Part shown: piece by piece, positions 54,251 to 64,000 of the stretch
Position numbering within the stretch: the stretch's first letter is position 1
How the letters are laid out: every line of letters starts with the position of its first letter
Assembly (NCBI GenBank): GCA_001643675.2
Contig: LSRY02000035.1
Span: 186,001 to 250,000, forward strand
Reading direction: 5' to 3'
From: Monocercomonoides exilis
Taxonomy: Eukaryota > Preaxostyla > Oxymonadida > Polymastigidae
DNA length: 64,000 nucleotides
Translations under genes and position numbers: made by a program
Notes under the pieces: model-generated
Database searches by the model: none
What the model was told of the DNA's origin: nothing
Seen by the model: the letters and a program-made list of their open reading frames with translations, nothing else

Positions 54251-55909
54251 ATGGAACAGGACGAAAACTCTCAGCTCCTTGAAATTCCGATCGTAACTAA
54301 ACTTCCAACTCAATCTTTAAGCTTATTTAAATCGTCTCCTGCACTTCTAATCAATCCACGTCCATTTTGTCCAGAAATATTTCATGAAGAATATGGTTTT
54401 TATGCTCAGAACGCTGAAGCCCGTCAGAAAATTCAAAGACAAATTAGATGGAGATTTGTCAAAGGAGAAGATGGAGTTTATCGTGTATGTATCTCATAAG
54501 TTTCAGTAATTCTTCTTAATTGTTATATTTTTGATATTTATAATATTTTTGTGATTAACTACTAAGCGACAATCAAACACCCATTTAATCACATGGGATG
54601 ATAATTCAGCAAGTCTATTTGTTGGAGACGAATGTTTTGATTTGACATTGGCGGTTTACTTTTTAAATTATTGTAGTTTTATTTTTTGAAATTATAATAT
54701 GAACACATTTGTTTCAACTAACATTTTAAGCCAATTGATTCCCAACGAGAGCATTTGTTTGTTAGTCGTTCTACTGTTTTAAGAGCAGTTGGAAGATTGG
54801 ATGCAAAAGTTACTGCGAGACCTGCTGTCAAAATTGGAGAGTTTGTTATATTTTGTTGCATTTTTTAATATATATTTTAAATACCTTTAATTCATTGTTT
54901 GACTTCGTAAAATAAATATAAAGAACTTCAAAGAGAATCTCGGAAGAATTGTCAGTGAAGTTTAAAGATGATTCAAAAACTCTTTCAACAAGTTCAGCTG
55001 TTGATCCTGAAGAAAAGAAACGAGAGCTTTTGGCGGTTTGTTAAATTCTACGAGTTTCACAATTATCATAATTGTCTTAAAATTCAAACTATGTTTTGTG
55101 ATTTTTTTTCTTTTTCTTTTTCTTTTTCTTTTAGACTGAAGGTCGTCGGAGTAAAGGACTTGCACTTTTGAAAGAAAAGCAGAAAATAGAGATGGAAGAG
55201 GCAATGGCCGCAGAGCATAACGAGTCGTCGATGGAGGAAGACATGGATCAGAGTCCTAAACTGCGGGACTCTGATGATGAAGATGGAGATGCGACGTTTC
55301 AAGCAGAGGCTGAGGATCATGATGAGGATGATGATAACAGCGAGGAAAACTCAGATGAGCTGGAGGATGAGGAAGAGGATGAGGAAGGGAGAAGAGGAGG
55401 AAGGAGAAAATCAAAGAAAGGCAAAAAAGCGAAATCCACTTCAAAAAGAGCTAAAAGCACGGGAAGAAAGAAGACGACAAGGAAGAAGCAAACAAGTGTG
55501 TTTAGACATTACATTTTAATTAAATAATTTTATGAAAATCTCCATTTCCTTTGTTTTATGTGCGAATGAACTTTTATTATTATAAATATTTTTTTTAATT
55601 TTTTCTTTCAATTTTTGTGCAATCTTGATTTATTAAATTTCCTATCTATTCAACCAAATGATATTTCCACCTCAACCAGAAAAAACATCAAAATCTGGTG
55701 CAAAGAAAGGGAAGAAGAAGAAAGCGAAGAAGAGGAAGAATTCTTACTCAGACGATGAAGATGATTCTCCGTTTGTGCGGTCAGACGAGGAAGATGAAGA
55801 GATGGGCGGTGACTCAGAACAAGACTATCAGGAAGAAATGGATGAGTCGTTTTCTGATGAAGCAGACGACACAGGAGATGAGGATTATGATGAAGACAAT
55901 CTCGAGTGA
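54251..55909 (+). CDS. LEO1: LEO1, subunit of the PAF1 transcription elongation complex
   Basis: Six exons: 54251-54484, 54567-54653, 54731-54840, 54924-55035, 55135-55495, 55680-55909; 377 residues, all in frame. The Leo1 core is clear: LLINPRPFCPEIFHEEY, QKIQRQIRWRFVKGEDGVYR, SNTHLITWDDNSASLFVGDE with CFDLTLA, and SQREHLFVSRSTVLRAVGRL. A Lys/Glu helix (RRSKGLALLKEKQKIEMEEA) and an acidic tail broken by Lys-rich patches follow, as in other LEO1 proteins. In the family the core pairs with PAF1, and the complex travels with RNA polymerase II to support histone modification. Yeast and human LEO1 have a long acidic N-terminal part that is missing here; the acidic material is all C-terminal. The 5' end is shared with WDR48. 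Confidence 0.92.
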
Positions 55910-58508
55910 AGCAGGTGATGGCAATGGATTCACTTCTCCATCTTTCTTTTTGGAATGTCTTCTTTCTGTTTTCTTGTTCTTTCATCAAGTTATATTTTTT
56001 CAAAATTATTATTATTGCGTCTTCATATTTAACCGTCTAAATTGCTCCAAAGCTTTGGTTAAGTTTTATTTTTTGGAAATTCTTTTCTAATCTTTTTTTT
56101 TTAACAGCATGTGTATATTCATTTCACATCTTTCTTGCTGTAGTTTTCTTCCAATCTCTTGATGCAGAAAAGAAAAAAAATATCCGTTTGAAAATGCAGA
56201 ATAAAAAAAACAATAAATAAATTAATAAACTTAAAGTTATCACGATTAATATAGATATCATAAAAAGGATGAAATTAAAAAAGGTTTAAATAATATCCAA
56301 AGAAATTAATAATAAAAATTAACAATTACCATTATTATTATTTCAAAAAAAAAAGAAAGAAAAAGAAAAGTTTCAATATGAAAAAGAAAGGACAATTAGA
56401 GGACATTTTGAATATCACCAATAAATTATGAAAATTACTTGCAGAAGTTATGATGATGATGATGGAAAACGTGAACAGTCATTGGATGAATATTGCACAA
56501 AAACAAGCAATATTATAAATAACACATCCGATGAATAATAATACTCTGTTCATGAAGCCGATTAATGTTATTGAATCGCTATGTGCTTATGTGCTTATGT
56601 GCTTGTGTGTGTGTGTGAATGAATGTGTGCGTGTGAGTGTATGTGAGAACAATGAAGATAAAGCAATTTCATTTCAAGCCAAACAATTGCGACTTTCATC
56701 ATTTATAAAAATAAATATATTGCAATTTATAACAATATAAAGTACATACAATCAGAACAGCTAATTTAAAATAGAAGCAATAATCAGGAGGGAAAAAGAT
56801 AAATAAATAAAAATAGGAAATTATAAAAAAAAGTATCAAAGAAGCAGAAGAACAAAAAGAGTTCAGTAAAGTCACTGCATTCGCCATTGAAGGTTAAAAA
56901 AGCAATGACGAATGCGCATATCCTTATGGCTAATCATTTTTCAATGATTTTTTTTTACAAACAAAAAAAAAATTCAAAAAAAAAAAAAAAATGTTTTTTT
57001 TTTAAACAAATAAAATGAACTACAAAACGAATAGAAAAGTAAAGAAAAGAAAATTCTCGAATAAAAACCTATTTTAAACTGTTATAGAAAGACGATATAG
57101 GCAACGAAAGCTTATACATTTTTGTAAAAATCAAAAAAAAAAAAAAAAAAAAATAATCCCAAAAAAATGTGAGTATTAATTTAAAGAAAGTATAAGCTCA
57201 TAATCTCAACAGCCTTAATCGCATTAAAGGTCAAAAAATAAATAAAATAAAATAAAACAAAACAAAAAATATAAATAATGAATAAAAAGAATCATATATT
57301 CAAGATAAATTTTAATAAATTGTGTTTAAAAAAATAAGAAAGTTTAAAGACTTCCAAAACAAAAATAAATGTTTTTCTTTTATTAAAAAATTACAAATAA
57401 AAGAAACCATAAAAAGAAAATAAGAATATAGAAAAAGAAACAAAAGTTAAAAGGATTGCAATAAGAACTATTAATTTATTTATTTTTTTATTTCCTTTCT
57501 TTCTTTTCAATTATTAAAAAATAGAATATTTTTTTTTCTTTTATAAAAACGATAAAAGAGGAAAGAATAAGAAGCAAAACAGAAAGGAAAGAAAGAAGTT
57601 ATGACATATACACCAAAGCAAATAAGATAAAATTACCATTCATTTCTTGTAACAAGAAAAGAAAAGCTTAACTTAGATTGGATAATATAAGGAAAAGAGG
57701 TGAGAAAAAAAAAAAGAGAAAGAGTGAAAGAAAAAGAGTGAAAGAGAAAGAGTGAAAGAGAAAGAGGAAAAGAATGAATAATGGAATCGAAATCCATAAA
57801 GAGGAGAAACTAAAAAAAGTAACGCAATAACAAAATTAAAAATTCAGAAAATTAAAAAAAAGAAAGAAGAGAAAAGAATAGAAAAGAAAAGAAGAAGGAT
57901 TATTTCAAAGAGAAATATAAAAACATCCAATTAAAAATTTATTGGCTTCATAAAAATGTGAAAAATATTTCAAAAATTAAAAAAAACAAAACAAGATCAA
58001 AACTTTCATTTCACTTTTATTTCCTTATATTTCTTTAAATATTTCCACAGTTCGATGTTTCATATATTTGCTTTGTATTTTTTCCTTTCTTTCTTCCTTT
58101 CTTCCTTTTTTCTTTTCTTTTCTTTTCTTTTCTTTTCTTTTTGTATTCTTTTTTTTATAACTATTTATAACATCATATTTTTTTTTTATTCCAAATTTCT
58201 TCTTTATCATCTTCTTCTTTTCTTCTTGTTTTTTCCTTTTCTTCTTCCTTTTTCAATCTTCTTCATTTCATCTCTTCAGATAAGCAACAGAAGCAACAGA
58301 TAAAGAAAGAGAAAGAAATATCCAAGTGATATTCCCCATCTATTTCATTTCACTTCACTTCACTTCACTTCACTAAAGAAAATATTTACTTCACTTCATT
58401 GTATTTCATTTATCTTTATTAAAATAAGATTTCTTTTCTTTTAAAATTTCAATAAATCTCTCTTCATTGCATTCAATCTAATTGTATTTCATTGTATTTC
58501 ATTATATT
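55910..58508. other. Intergenic, AT-rich with many simple repeats, no gene recognised
   Basis: 2.6 kb between convergent genes. It includes a short TGTG-rich stretch at about 56588-56640, a 21-A tract at 57133-57153, GAAAGAGT repeats at about 57717-57765, TTTTC repeats at about 58118-58141 and (CTTCA)n at about 58349-58374. A 13-bp near-perfect hairpin lies at 56877-56915. No splice-consistent protein frame was found on either strand. Confidence 0.55.
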
Positions 58509-60923
58509 TCATTGCATACCCACTACAGCAGTAGCAGTAGCAGAGGCAGAAGAAGAAGGAGAAGGAGAGATGTGATGAGTAGATGCGACAGAACGGCGCA
58601 GTCTTTCTGAAGTGAGTGGAGTGCGAATGTGTTTTGTGGTTGAGGGAGAAGAAATAGAGGAGGAGGAGGAAGAGGGAAAAGAAGAAGATGAAGAAGAAGG
58701 AAAACAGGAGGAAGAAGAAGAAGGAGAAAGAAAAGAAGACGATGACGATGGAAGAAGAGAAGGAAGAGCAGATGGGTTTGGAGAAGGGAAAGAAGAGGAA
58801 GAAGAAGAAGAAGAAGAAGGGTTGGGTGAGTGATGCGAATGAAGAGCAGGGGAAAAGGAGGATTTATAAGCAGACTGCTGAAGATGAGAGAGAGAAGAGG
58901 AAGGAGTTGATAGAGAAGATAAGGAAGATGACAATGATAAGGAAGAGGAAGAGGAAGAGGAAGAGGAAGAAGAAGAAGAAGAAGAGGAGGAGGAGGAGGA
59001 AAATGAAGAAGAAGAAGGATTTGAAGATGAATAAGGAGAAGAAGATGATGATGAACCAAGATAAGGAGAAGAAGAAGAAGAAATAGAAGAAGAAGAAGAT
59101 GATGATGATGAATTAGAAGAAGAAGATGGAGTAACAGCTCTGAGAGAACGAAGTCCACTTCTTCCAAAAGAATTCGTTTTTGAGTGCTGACTGCGATGAA
59201 TTCTGCCTGAATGAGTGGAGAGAGGAGAATTAGAGGAATTTACAGGATTTGAAGGATTTGAAGGATTAGAGGGATTTTGAGTATTAATTTGATTAATTGG
59301 ATTAATTGTATTGGTTAAAGGAGAAGAAGAAGAAGAGGAAGAGGAAGAGGAAGAAGATGGTGAGGCTGTTGATGCAGAAGTTGATAACTGATTAAATGAT
59401 AAAGAAGATGGAAAAGAAGAAGAAGAGGAGGAGGAGGAGGAAGAAGAAGAAGAAGAAGAAGATGATGATGATGATGATGAAGAGAAAGGAGAAGAATTAG
59501 GAGAAGTTGGAGTGAGAGGGAAAGGATTGTTGCAGCAATAGTTGACAAGAGTAGCTGAAGGTTGAGTGTTTGATGGAGAAGAAGAAGAAGAAGAAGAAGA
59601 ATTTGAAGAGGAGGAGGAGGAGGAAGAGGAGGAAGAGGAAGAATAAGAAGGAGAGAAAGATGAAGAAGAAGAGGAAGAAGAAGAAGAATTAATATTTGAT
59701 GGCTGAGAGATGGCTAATGTTCTGAGAGCAGAAGATATTGCAGAGAATGAAGAAGAAGGAGAATTAGAAGAAGAGGAAGAGGAAGAAGAAGAATGAGTAG
59801 AGGAAAGAGAGAAAGAAATGGGATAAGAAGAAGAGGAAGAGGAAGAAGGAAAAGAGGAAAAGGAAGAAAAAGATGATGATGATGATGAAGTTAATGATGA
59901 ATTAGGAGCAATAGCAATAGAATGTGGAGAAGAAGAATGTGGAGAAGAAGAATGTGGAGAAGAAGAATGTGGAGAAGAAGCAATAGGAGAAGAAGAGGAA
60001 GAAGAGATTGGTGTGATATTTGCAGATAAATTTGGAGTGGGAACAAAAGAGGAGGAGGAGGAGGAGGAAGAAGAGGAAGAAGAAGAAGAAGACAATGAAG
60101 TTAAACCAGGTATGTTAGAAGAGATGGAAGAGAGAGAAGAAGAAGGAAAAGTTGATGATAAAGAAGAAGAGAATAAAGAAGAGGAAGAAGAAGAAGAAGA
60201 GGATGATGAAGAAGAAGAAGAGGATGATGATGAAGAGGATGATGAAGAAGGATTAAATGAAGAAGATGAGATAGAAGAAGGAGGAAATGAAGAAGAAGAA
60301 GAAGAACCAATACTTGACTCAGGAGTAAGGCAGTTATGAAGGATAGGGGTGAGGGTGATGGAGGTGATAGAGGTGATGTTTGTGTCAAGAAGAGGAGAAT
60401 TCATCAGAGAAGAGGAAGAATGGTTGGGGGAAGAGACAGAAAAGAGAGAGGAAGAAGAGGAAGAGAAAGAAGAGGAGGAAGTGGAGGAAGAATTTGAAGA
60501 AATATTAGAAATCTTATTTGGATTAATAGAAGAAGAAGAAGAAGGAGTAGAAGAAGAAGAAGAAGAAGAAGAAGAAGAAGAAGAAGAAGAAGAAGAAGAA
60601 GAAGAAGAAGAAGAAGAAGAAGAAGAATTAAAAGAAGAATTAGAAGAAGAAGCAGCAGTAGGCATTGTCATAGAGAGTGGAGAAAAAGCTTCCTTCTTCG
60701 CATTCGCACTCATATTCATACTCATATTCATCTTCTCCTTCACACCCACTCCAGTTCCCATCCCCATCCCTGCCCCACAACCCACCCCCACCCCTACATT
60801 CACAGACATTGAGCTTGATCTTCTTCTACTTCGAATTTTACTTCCATTTTTGATTATTGCTGCTGCTGCTGATGCTACTTTCTCCTCCTCCTCCTCCTCC
60901 TCCTCCTCCTCCTCCTCCTCCAT
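58509..60923 (-). CDS. Ser-rich low-complexity frame; probably the 3' part of the gene at 60838-64000
   Basis: Open to TAG/TGA-free from about 60956 to the stop at 58509. The first ATG in frame is at about 60923 (MEEEEE...KVASAAAAIIKN). Ordinary sequence near the start includes SKIRSRRRSSSMSVNVGVGV and KEKMNMSMNMSANAKKEAFS. Most of the rest is Ser runs with islands such as SGRIHRSQHSKTNSFGRSGL and, at the end, LTSERLRRSVASTHHISPSP. It carries copy 2 of the 212-bp duplicated segment. No domain is recognisable. It may be a separate gene. However, it overlaps the upstream frame by ~120 bp at a GGA repeat, shares its composition and lies in the +1 frame. A frameshift or a short repeat-containing intron joining the two is therefore more likely. 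Confidence 0.55.
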   Translation of the reverse strand: MEEEEEEEEEEEEEKVASAAAAIIKNGSKIRSRRRSSSMSVNVGVGVGCGAGMGMGTGVGVKEKMNMSMNMSANAKKEAFSPLSMTMPTAASSSNSSFNSSSSSSSSSSSSSSSSSSSSSSSSSSTPSSSSSINPNKISNISSNSSSTSSSSFSSSSSSLFSVSSPNHSSSSLMNSPLLDTNITSITSITLTPILHNCLTPESSIGSSSSSSFPPSSISSSSFNPSSSSSSSSSSSSSSSSSSSSSSSSLFSSSLSSTFPSSSLSSISSNIPGLTSLSSSSSSSSSSSSSSSFVPTPNLSANITPISSSSSSPIASSPHSSSPHSSSPHSSSPHSIAIAPNSSLTSSSSSSFSSFSSFPSSSSSSSYPISFSLSSTHSSSSSSSSSNSPSSSFSAISSALRTLAISQPSNINSSSSSSSSSSFSPSYSSSSSSSSSSSSSNSSSSSSSSPSNTQPSATLVNYCCNNPFPLTPTSPNSSPFSSSSSSSSSSSSSSSSSSSSSSSFPSSLSFNQLSTSASTASPSSSSSSSSSSSSPLTNTINPINQINTQNPSNPSNPSNPVNSSNSPLSTHSGRIHRSQHSKTNSFGRSGLRSLRAVTPSSSSNSSSSSSSSSISSSSSPYLGSSSSSSPYSSSNPSSSSFSSSSSSSSSSSSSSSSSSSSLSLSSSLSSLSTPSSSLSHLQQSAYKSSFSPALHSHHSPNPSSSSSSSSSFPSPNPSALPSLLPSSSSSFLSPSSSSSCFPSSSSSSFPSSSSSSISSPSTTKHIRTPLTSERLRRSVASTHHISPSPSSSASATATAVVGMQ
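59461..59672 (-). repeat. 212-bp duplicated segment, copy 2 (inverted partner at 24242-24453)
   Basis: Exact reverse complement of 24242-24453, in the same protein frame (Ser run, then [20 protein letters not shown]). The flanks differ: here ASTASPSS and FPSSLSFNQLST-type sequence surrounds it instead of the DeSI linker. Confidence 0.9.
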
Positions 60924-63900
60924 TACTGCTACTACTAATACTGTTATAACCTCCAATGCTATTAATACTTATACCTCCAATATTACTATTATTACTATTA
61001 TTACTTATACTATTACTTGTGTTCTTACTATTAATGAAAGAACTGCCAATACCATTAATATTACTAACATTACATATTTTGCTTATATTACTAATACTCC
61101 TAATACTCCTAATACTGCTGCTGCTGCTGCTTCTATCTCTATTCTTCACTCTGCAACTGATGGGCTTCTCATTCAGCTGCTTCTCAAATGAGACAGAAAA
61201 GGGATTGATTGTGGAAGATGATGAAGATGAAGAGGAAGAAGAAGAAGATGATGAAGAAGAAGATAATGAAGTTGATCGAGATGAAGGAGAAACTTGTGAT
61301 GTTTGAGTCAGCTGTGAAACTTGTGTATTTTGTGATGATTGCAATTTCTGTGATGAATATGAAGATGGCTTAGCTGACTTAGCAGATTTCGATGTTTTTG
61401 ATGTCTTATTTGATTGAGATAATTGTGAATTCGAAATGTTCTGTATATTCATTGAATTTTGTGTATTTTGAATATTTTGTGTATTTTGTGTGTTTTGGAT
61501 GTTTTGCAATGAAAGAGAAGGTTGTAATGATTGCATTGGTTGTATTGTTTGGCTCATATTCTTCTGATTATAAGGTGATTTAGGTGATTTAGGTGATTTA
61601 GGTGACTTTGGTGATATAGAAGTTGTTGGAGAAGCAGGAGAAGAAGAAGAAGGAGGAGAAGAAGGAGGAGGAGAAGGAGGAGAAGAAGGAGGAGGAGAAA
61701 GAGAAGGAGAAAGAGGAGAAAGAGGAGAGAGAGAAGAAATAGGAGAAAGAGGAGAAAGAGGAGAAAGAGGGGATGCGGTTGTATTAATAGCTGATGTGAT
61801 ATTCGTGTTGGTATTTGCATTAGTATTATTAGTATTAGTATTATTATTAGAACAAGAATTTGTTATTGAAGAAGAAATTGAATTTATATTAGTATTATTA
61901 CTTATGTTATTATTGTTGTTATTGTTGTTATTGTTATTGCTATTATTACTTGAATGAGGCAATAAATCACAGAAGAAGAGAGTTCCAGGTGATTGAAGAG
62001 AAAGACAGCTGGTGAATGAATCAGAGGGAGAAGAAGAAGAAGGAGGAGGAAAGGAAGAAGAAGAAGAAGAAGGAAAAGAAGAAGAAGAAGAAGATGAAGA
62101 AGAAGAAGAAGAAGATGAAGAAGAAGAAGAAGAAGAAGAAGAAGAAGAAGAAGAAGAAGGAGTAGAAGAAGACGAAGAGGAAGGATTAGAGAAGGAAGAA
62201 GAAGAAGAAGAAGAAGAAGAAGAAGAAGAAGAAGAAGAAGAAGAAGAAGAAGAAGAAGAAGAAGAGGATAATGGAGAAGAAGGGAATGTTGGATTGGTAT
62301 TTGGATTTGAGCTTATGTTTATATTTGTCAATGGATTAGCACCAGGAAACGGAGAAGAAGAAGAAGAAGAAGAATTAGAAGAAGAAGAAGGTCCTATATA
62401 CAAATTCTGCTCTCCAATAGAATCTCCAATAGGCAAAAATGCAACAGTTTCTAAAGTTTCTCTGAGAGAAGGCAAAGAAGTTGATATATTCAGAGGAAAA
62501 GGTTTGGATTGGATTGATTCTTTCTTTTGGGGGAGAGAAGAAGAAGAGGAAGAAAAAGAGGAAGAAGAGGAAGAAGAGGAAGAAGAGGAAGAAGAGGAAG
62601 AGGAAGAGGAAGAAGAAGAAATGGAAAGAGAGGAAGGTTGGAGATGATGTTTGGAAGAAGATGAGAAGGAGGAGGAGGATGATGAAGAAGGAAAAGGAGA
62701 AGAAGAGGAAGAAGAATTAGTTTTTGTATTGTTTGAGGAAGAGAAAGAAGAAGGACTAGATGTTAAAGGAGTATTCAATTGAGTGAAAGCAGATGAATCA
62801 AAAGAAGAAGAGGAATAAGAAGAAGAAGAAGGATTATTAGAAGAAAAGGAAGAATGAGAAGAAGAAGGATGAGAAGAAGAAGAAGAAACCATTGAGCTTA
62901 ATGCATTAGAAGACAATGATCTGATTGCAGGAGGAGCAGCAGCAGTAGTAGTAGTAGTAGAAGAAGAAGAAGAAGAGATGTCGAAGCTGGAGAGCTGAAG
63001 AGGAGAGGAAGGAATGGCATTAGATGAGGGTGGATAACAAGAAGAGGAAGAGGAAGAAGAAGAAGGAAAGGAAGAAGATGGTGATGAAGGAAATGAAGAA
63101 GGATTAGAAGAAGAAGATGATGATGACGATGACGTATTAATGCTATTTCCCAAAGAAGAATTTGATTTCTTATGAAAATTGCTTGAAGAATACTCCAATT
63201 CCGATGAATTTCTTCTGTGTGATTTTATTCCACTCAGTTTCTCAAATGAAGAAGAAGAAGAAGAAGAAGAAGAAGAAGAAGAAGAAGAAGAAGAAGAAGA
63301 AGAAGAAGAAGAAGAAGAAGAAGAAGAAGAAGAAGAAGAAGAAGAAGAAGAAGAAGAAGAAGAAGAAGAAGAAGAAGGAAGATTTGCAATGGAAGGAAGA
63401 ATTGTCTTGGATGAATGAGAATTCTGTTTGAACTTGCTGAAGGAGAGAGAAAGAGGAGGAACTTGGAAGGAGGAAGAGAGAGAAGAGGAGCGATGGTTGG
63501 AAGGTTGAGAGGAAGAAGAGGAAGAAGAGGAAGAAGAGGAAGAGGATGATGAAGAAGAAGTAACATTTGGTGTTAAAGAGAATAAAGACATTGAAGAAGA
63601 AGTAGAAGAAGAAGAAGAAGAAGGCAATGACAAGTTATTAGCTGAAGCAGTATTAACTGCATTTGAAGCACCTGAAGCAACAAAACAGCTGTTAGGACTC
63701 AAACCACCAAGCTCATTCTTCACAGGCATCATATTCTCCATCGCATTCTTCATCTGCCCTTGTGTTTTCATTGGAGTCAACGAACTCATAGAATTCATAG
63801 AAGTCATTGAATTCTGTGTTTTCATTGAATTAACTGGAGTATTAAATGAATTCAATGAATTTGACATGTTTGTCACATTTGACATGCTTGCAACATTTGA

Positions 63901-64000
63901 CATATTTGACATATTCATTGCATTCATTGACTTCTGCATCTTCATTTCTTTCATCTCCTTCATCTCCTTCATCGTCTTTGGTGTTCTTGGTGCCCACTCT
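60838..64000 (-). CDS. Ser/Asn/Met-rich low-complexity protein, 5' part beyond the right edge
   Basis: The frame is open from the window edge (...EWAPRTPKT then MKEMKEMKEM) to a stop at 60838. The ATG at 63972 may be internal, because no stop separates it from the edge. Non-repetitive islands support the minus strand: MNSMSSLTPMKTQGQMKNAM, NELGGLSPNSCFVASGASNA, LKINISTSLPSLRETLETVA-like sequence near 62460, and LFFCDLLPHSSNN. Ser tracts coded by TCT/TCC are extreme (for example 63248-63376), with Asn, Gln/Thr and Pro/Ser stretches later. In this genome such tails follow a folded domain (compare the CK1 gene), so a kinase or other domain may lie just outside. The frame ends after a Gly run at about 60880-60925, where the +1 frame continues as 60923-58509. 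Confidence 0.6.
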   Translation of the reverse strand, partial: EWAPRTPKTMKEMKEMKEMKMQKSMNAMNMSNMSNVASMSNVTNMSNSLNSFNTPVNSMKTQNSMTSMNSMSSLTPMKTQGQMKNAMENMMPVKNELGGLSPNSCFVASGASNAVNTASANNLSLPSSSSSSTSSSMSLFSLTPNVTSSSSSSSSSSSSSSSSSQPSNHRSSSLSSSFQVPPLSLSFSKFKQNSHSSKTILPSIANLPSSSSSSSSSSSSSSSSSSSSSSSSSSSSSSSSSSSSSSSSSSSFEKLSGIKSHRRNSSELEYSSSNFHKKSNSSLGNSINTSSSSSSSSSNPSSFPSSPSSSFPSSSSSSSSCYPPSSNAIPSSPLQLSSFDISSSSSSTTTTTAAAPPAIRSLSSNALSSMVSSSSSHPSSSHSSFSSNNPSSSSYSSSSFDSSAFTQLNTPLTSSPSSFSSSNNTKTNSSSSSSPFPSSSSSSSFSSSSKHHLQPSSLSISSSSSSSSSSSSSSSSSSSSSFSSSSSSLPQKKESIQSKPFPLNISTSLPSLRETLETVAFLPIGDSIGEQNLYIGPSSSSNSSSSSSSPFPGANPLTNINISSNPNTNPTFPSSPLSSSSSSSSSSSSSSSSSSSSSSSSSFSNPSSSSSSTPSSSSSSSSSSSSSSSSSSSSSSSSSSSFPSSSSSSFPPPSSSSPSDSFTSCLSLQSPGTLFFCDLLPHSSNNSNNNNNNNNNNNISNNTNINSISSSITNSCSNNNTNTNNTNANTNTNITSAINTTASPLSPLSPLSPISSLSPLSPLSPSLSPPPSSPPSPPPSSPPSSSSPASPTTSISPKSPKSPKSPKSPYNQKNMSQTIQPMQSLQPSLSLQNIQNTQNTQNIQNTQNSMNIQNISNSQLSQSNKTSKTSKSAKSAKPSSYSSQKLQSSQNTQVSQLTQTSQVSPSSRSTSLSSSSSSSSSSSSSSSSSTINPFSVSFEKQLNEKPISCRVKNRDRSSSSSSIRSIRSISNISKICNVSNINGIGSSFINSKNTSNSISNNSNNSNIGGISINSIGGYNSISSSSNGGGGGGGGGGGGGESSISSSSNNQKWK

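Noticed and set aside
60349-62647. Plus-strand Glu-rich frames (60349-61191, 62012-62647)
   Set aside because: Shadows of Ser codons on the minus strand. The minus frames are far longer and contain non-repetitive protein sequence.

Overview
The window is AT-rich nuclear DNA from a single-celled eukaryote. Fifteen genes carry 53 inferred spliceosomal introns. TAA, TAG and TGA all end recognisable proteins, so the standard code applies. Several proteins carry very long Ser-rich or Glu/Lys-rich tails. Together with a small paralogous protein family in the first 9 kb, which I recall as expanded in oxymonads, this points to a Monocercomonoides-like flagellate. That placement rests on memory and composition and was not checked by a search. 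Every intron-containing model below was built by hand from splice signals and reading-frame continuity.

Layout. 1-324: 3' end of an alpha-SNAP gene. 1676-8825: three two-exon members of one family (minus, plus, minus). 9651-15748: a 1970-residue Glu/Lys- and Ser-rich protein. 16411-20465: a casein kinase 1 with a long tail. 20466-22840: a gene-free stretch with a TA-flanked MITE-like element and two other inverted repeats. 22841-26686: a DeSI/PPPDE peptidase joined to a PUL domain. 27054-27292: a 52-residue zinc-finger protein (ZNF706-like). 27414-29765: PP2A scaffold subunit A. 30009-34040: branchpoint-binding protein (SF1/BBP). 34191-35184: an MRH/Atg27-like type I membrane protein. 36610-40335: an unrecognised coiled-coil protein. 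40909-42287: an ABHD13/Bem46-like hydrolase. 42377-47467: a type I membrane protein with FG-GAP repeats. 48231-54213: WDR48/UAF1. 54251-55909: LEO1 of the PAF1 complex. 58509-64000: Ser-rich reading frames, probably one gene that runs past the right edge.

Most recognisable genes are housekeeping: vesicle fusion, phosphatase scaffold, splicing, transcription elongation, and ubiquitin/SUMO-related proteolysis. Genes are often head-to-head with very short gaps (37, 89 and 243 bp between start codons). The most unusual signals are a perfect 212-bp inverted duplication shared in frame by two unrelated genes 35 kb apart, the TA-flanked element, 10- and 20-nt micro-exons, a GC-AG intron, a 34-nt intron, and the small paralogous family.
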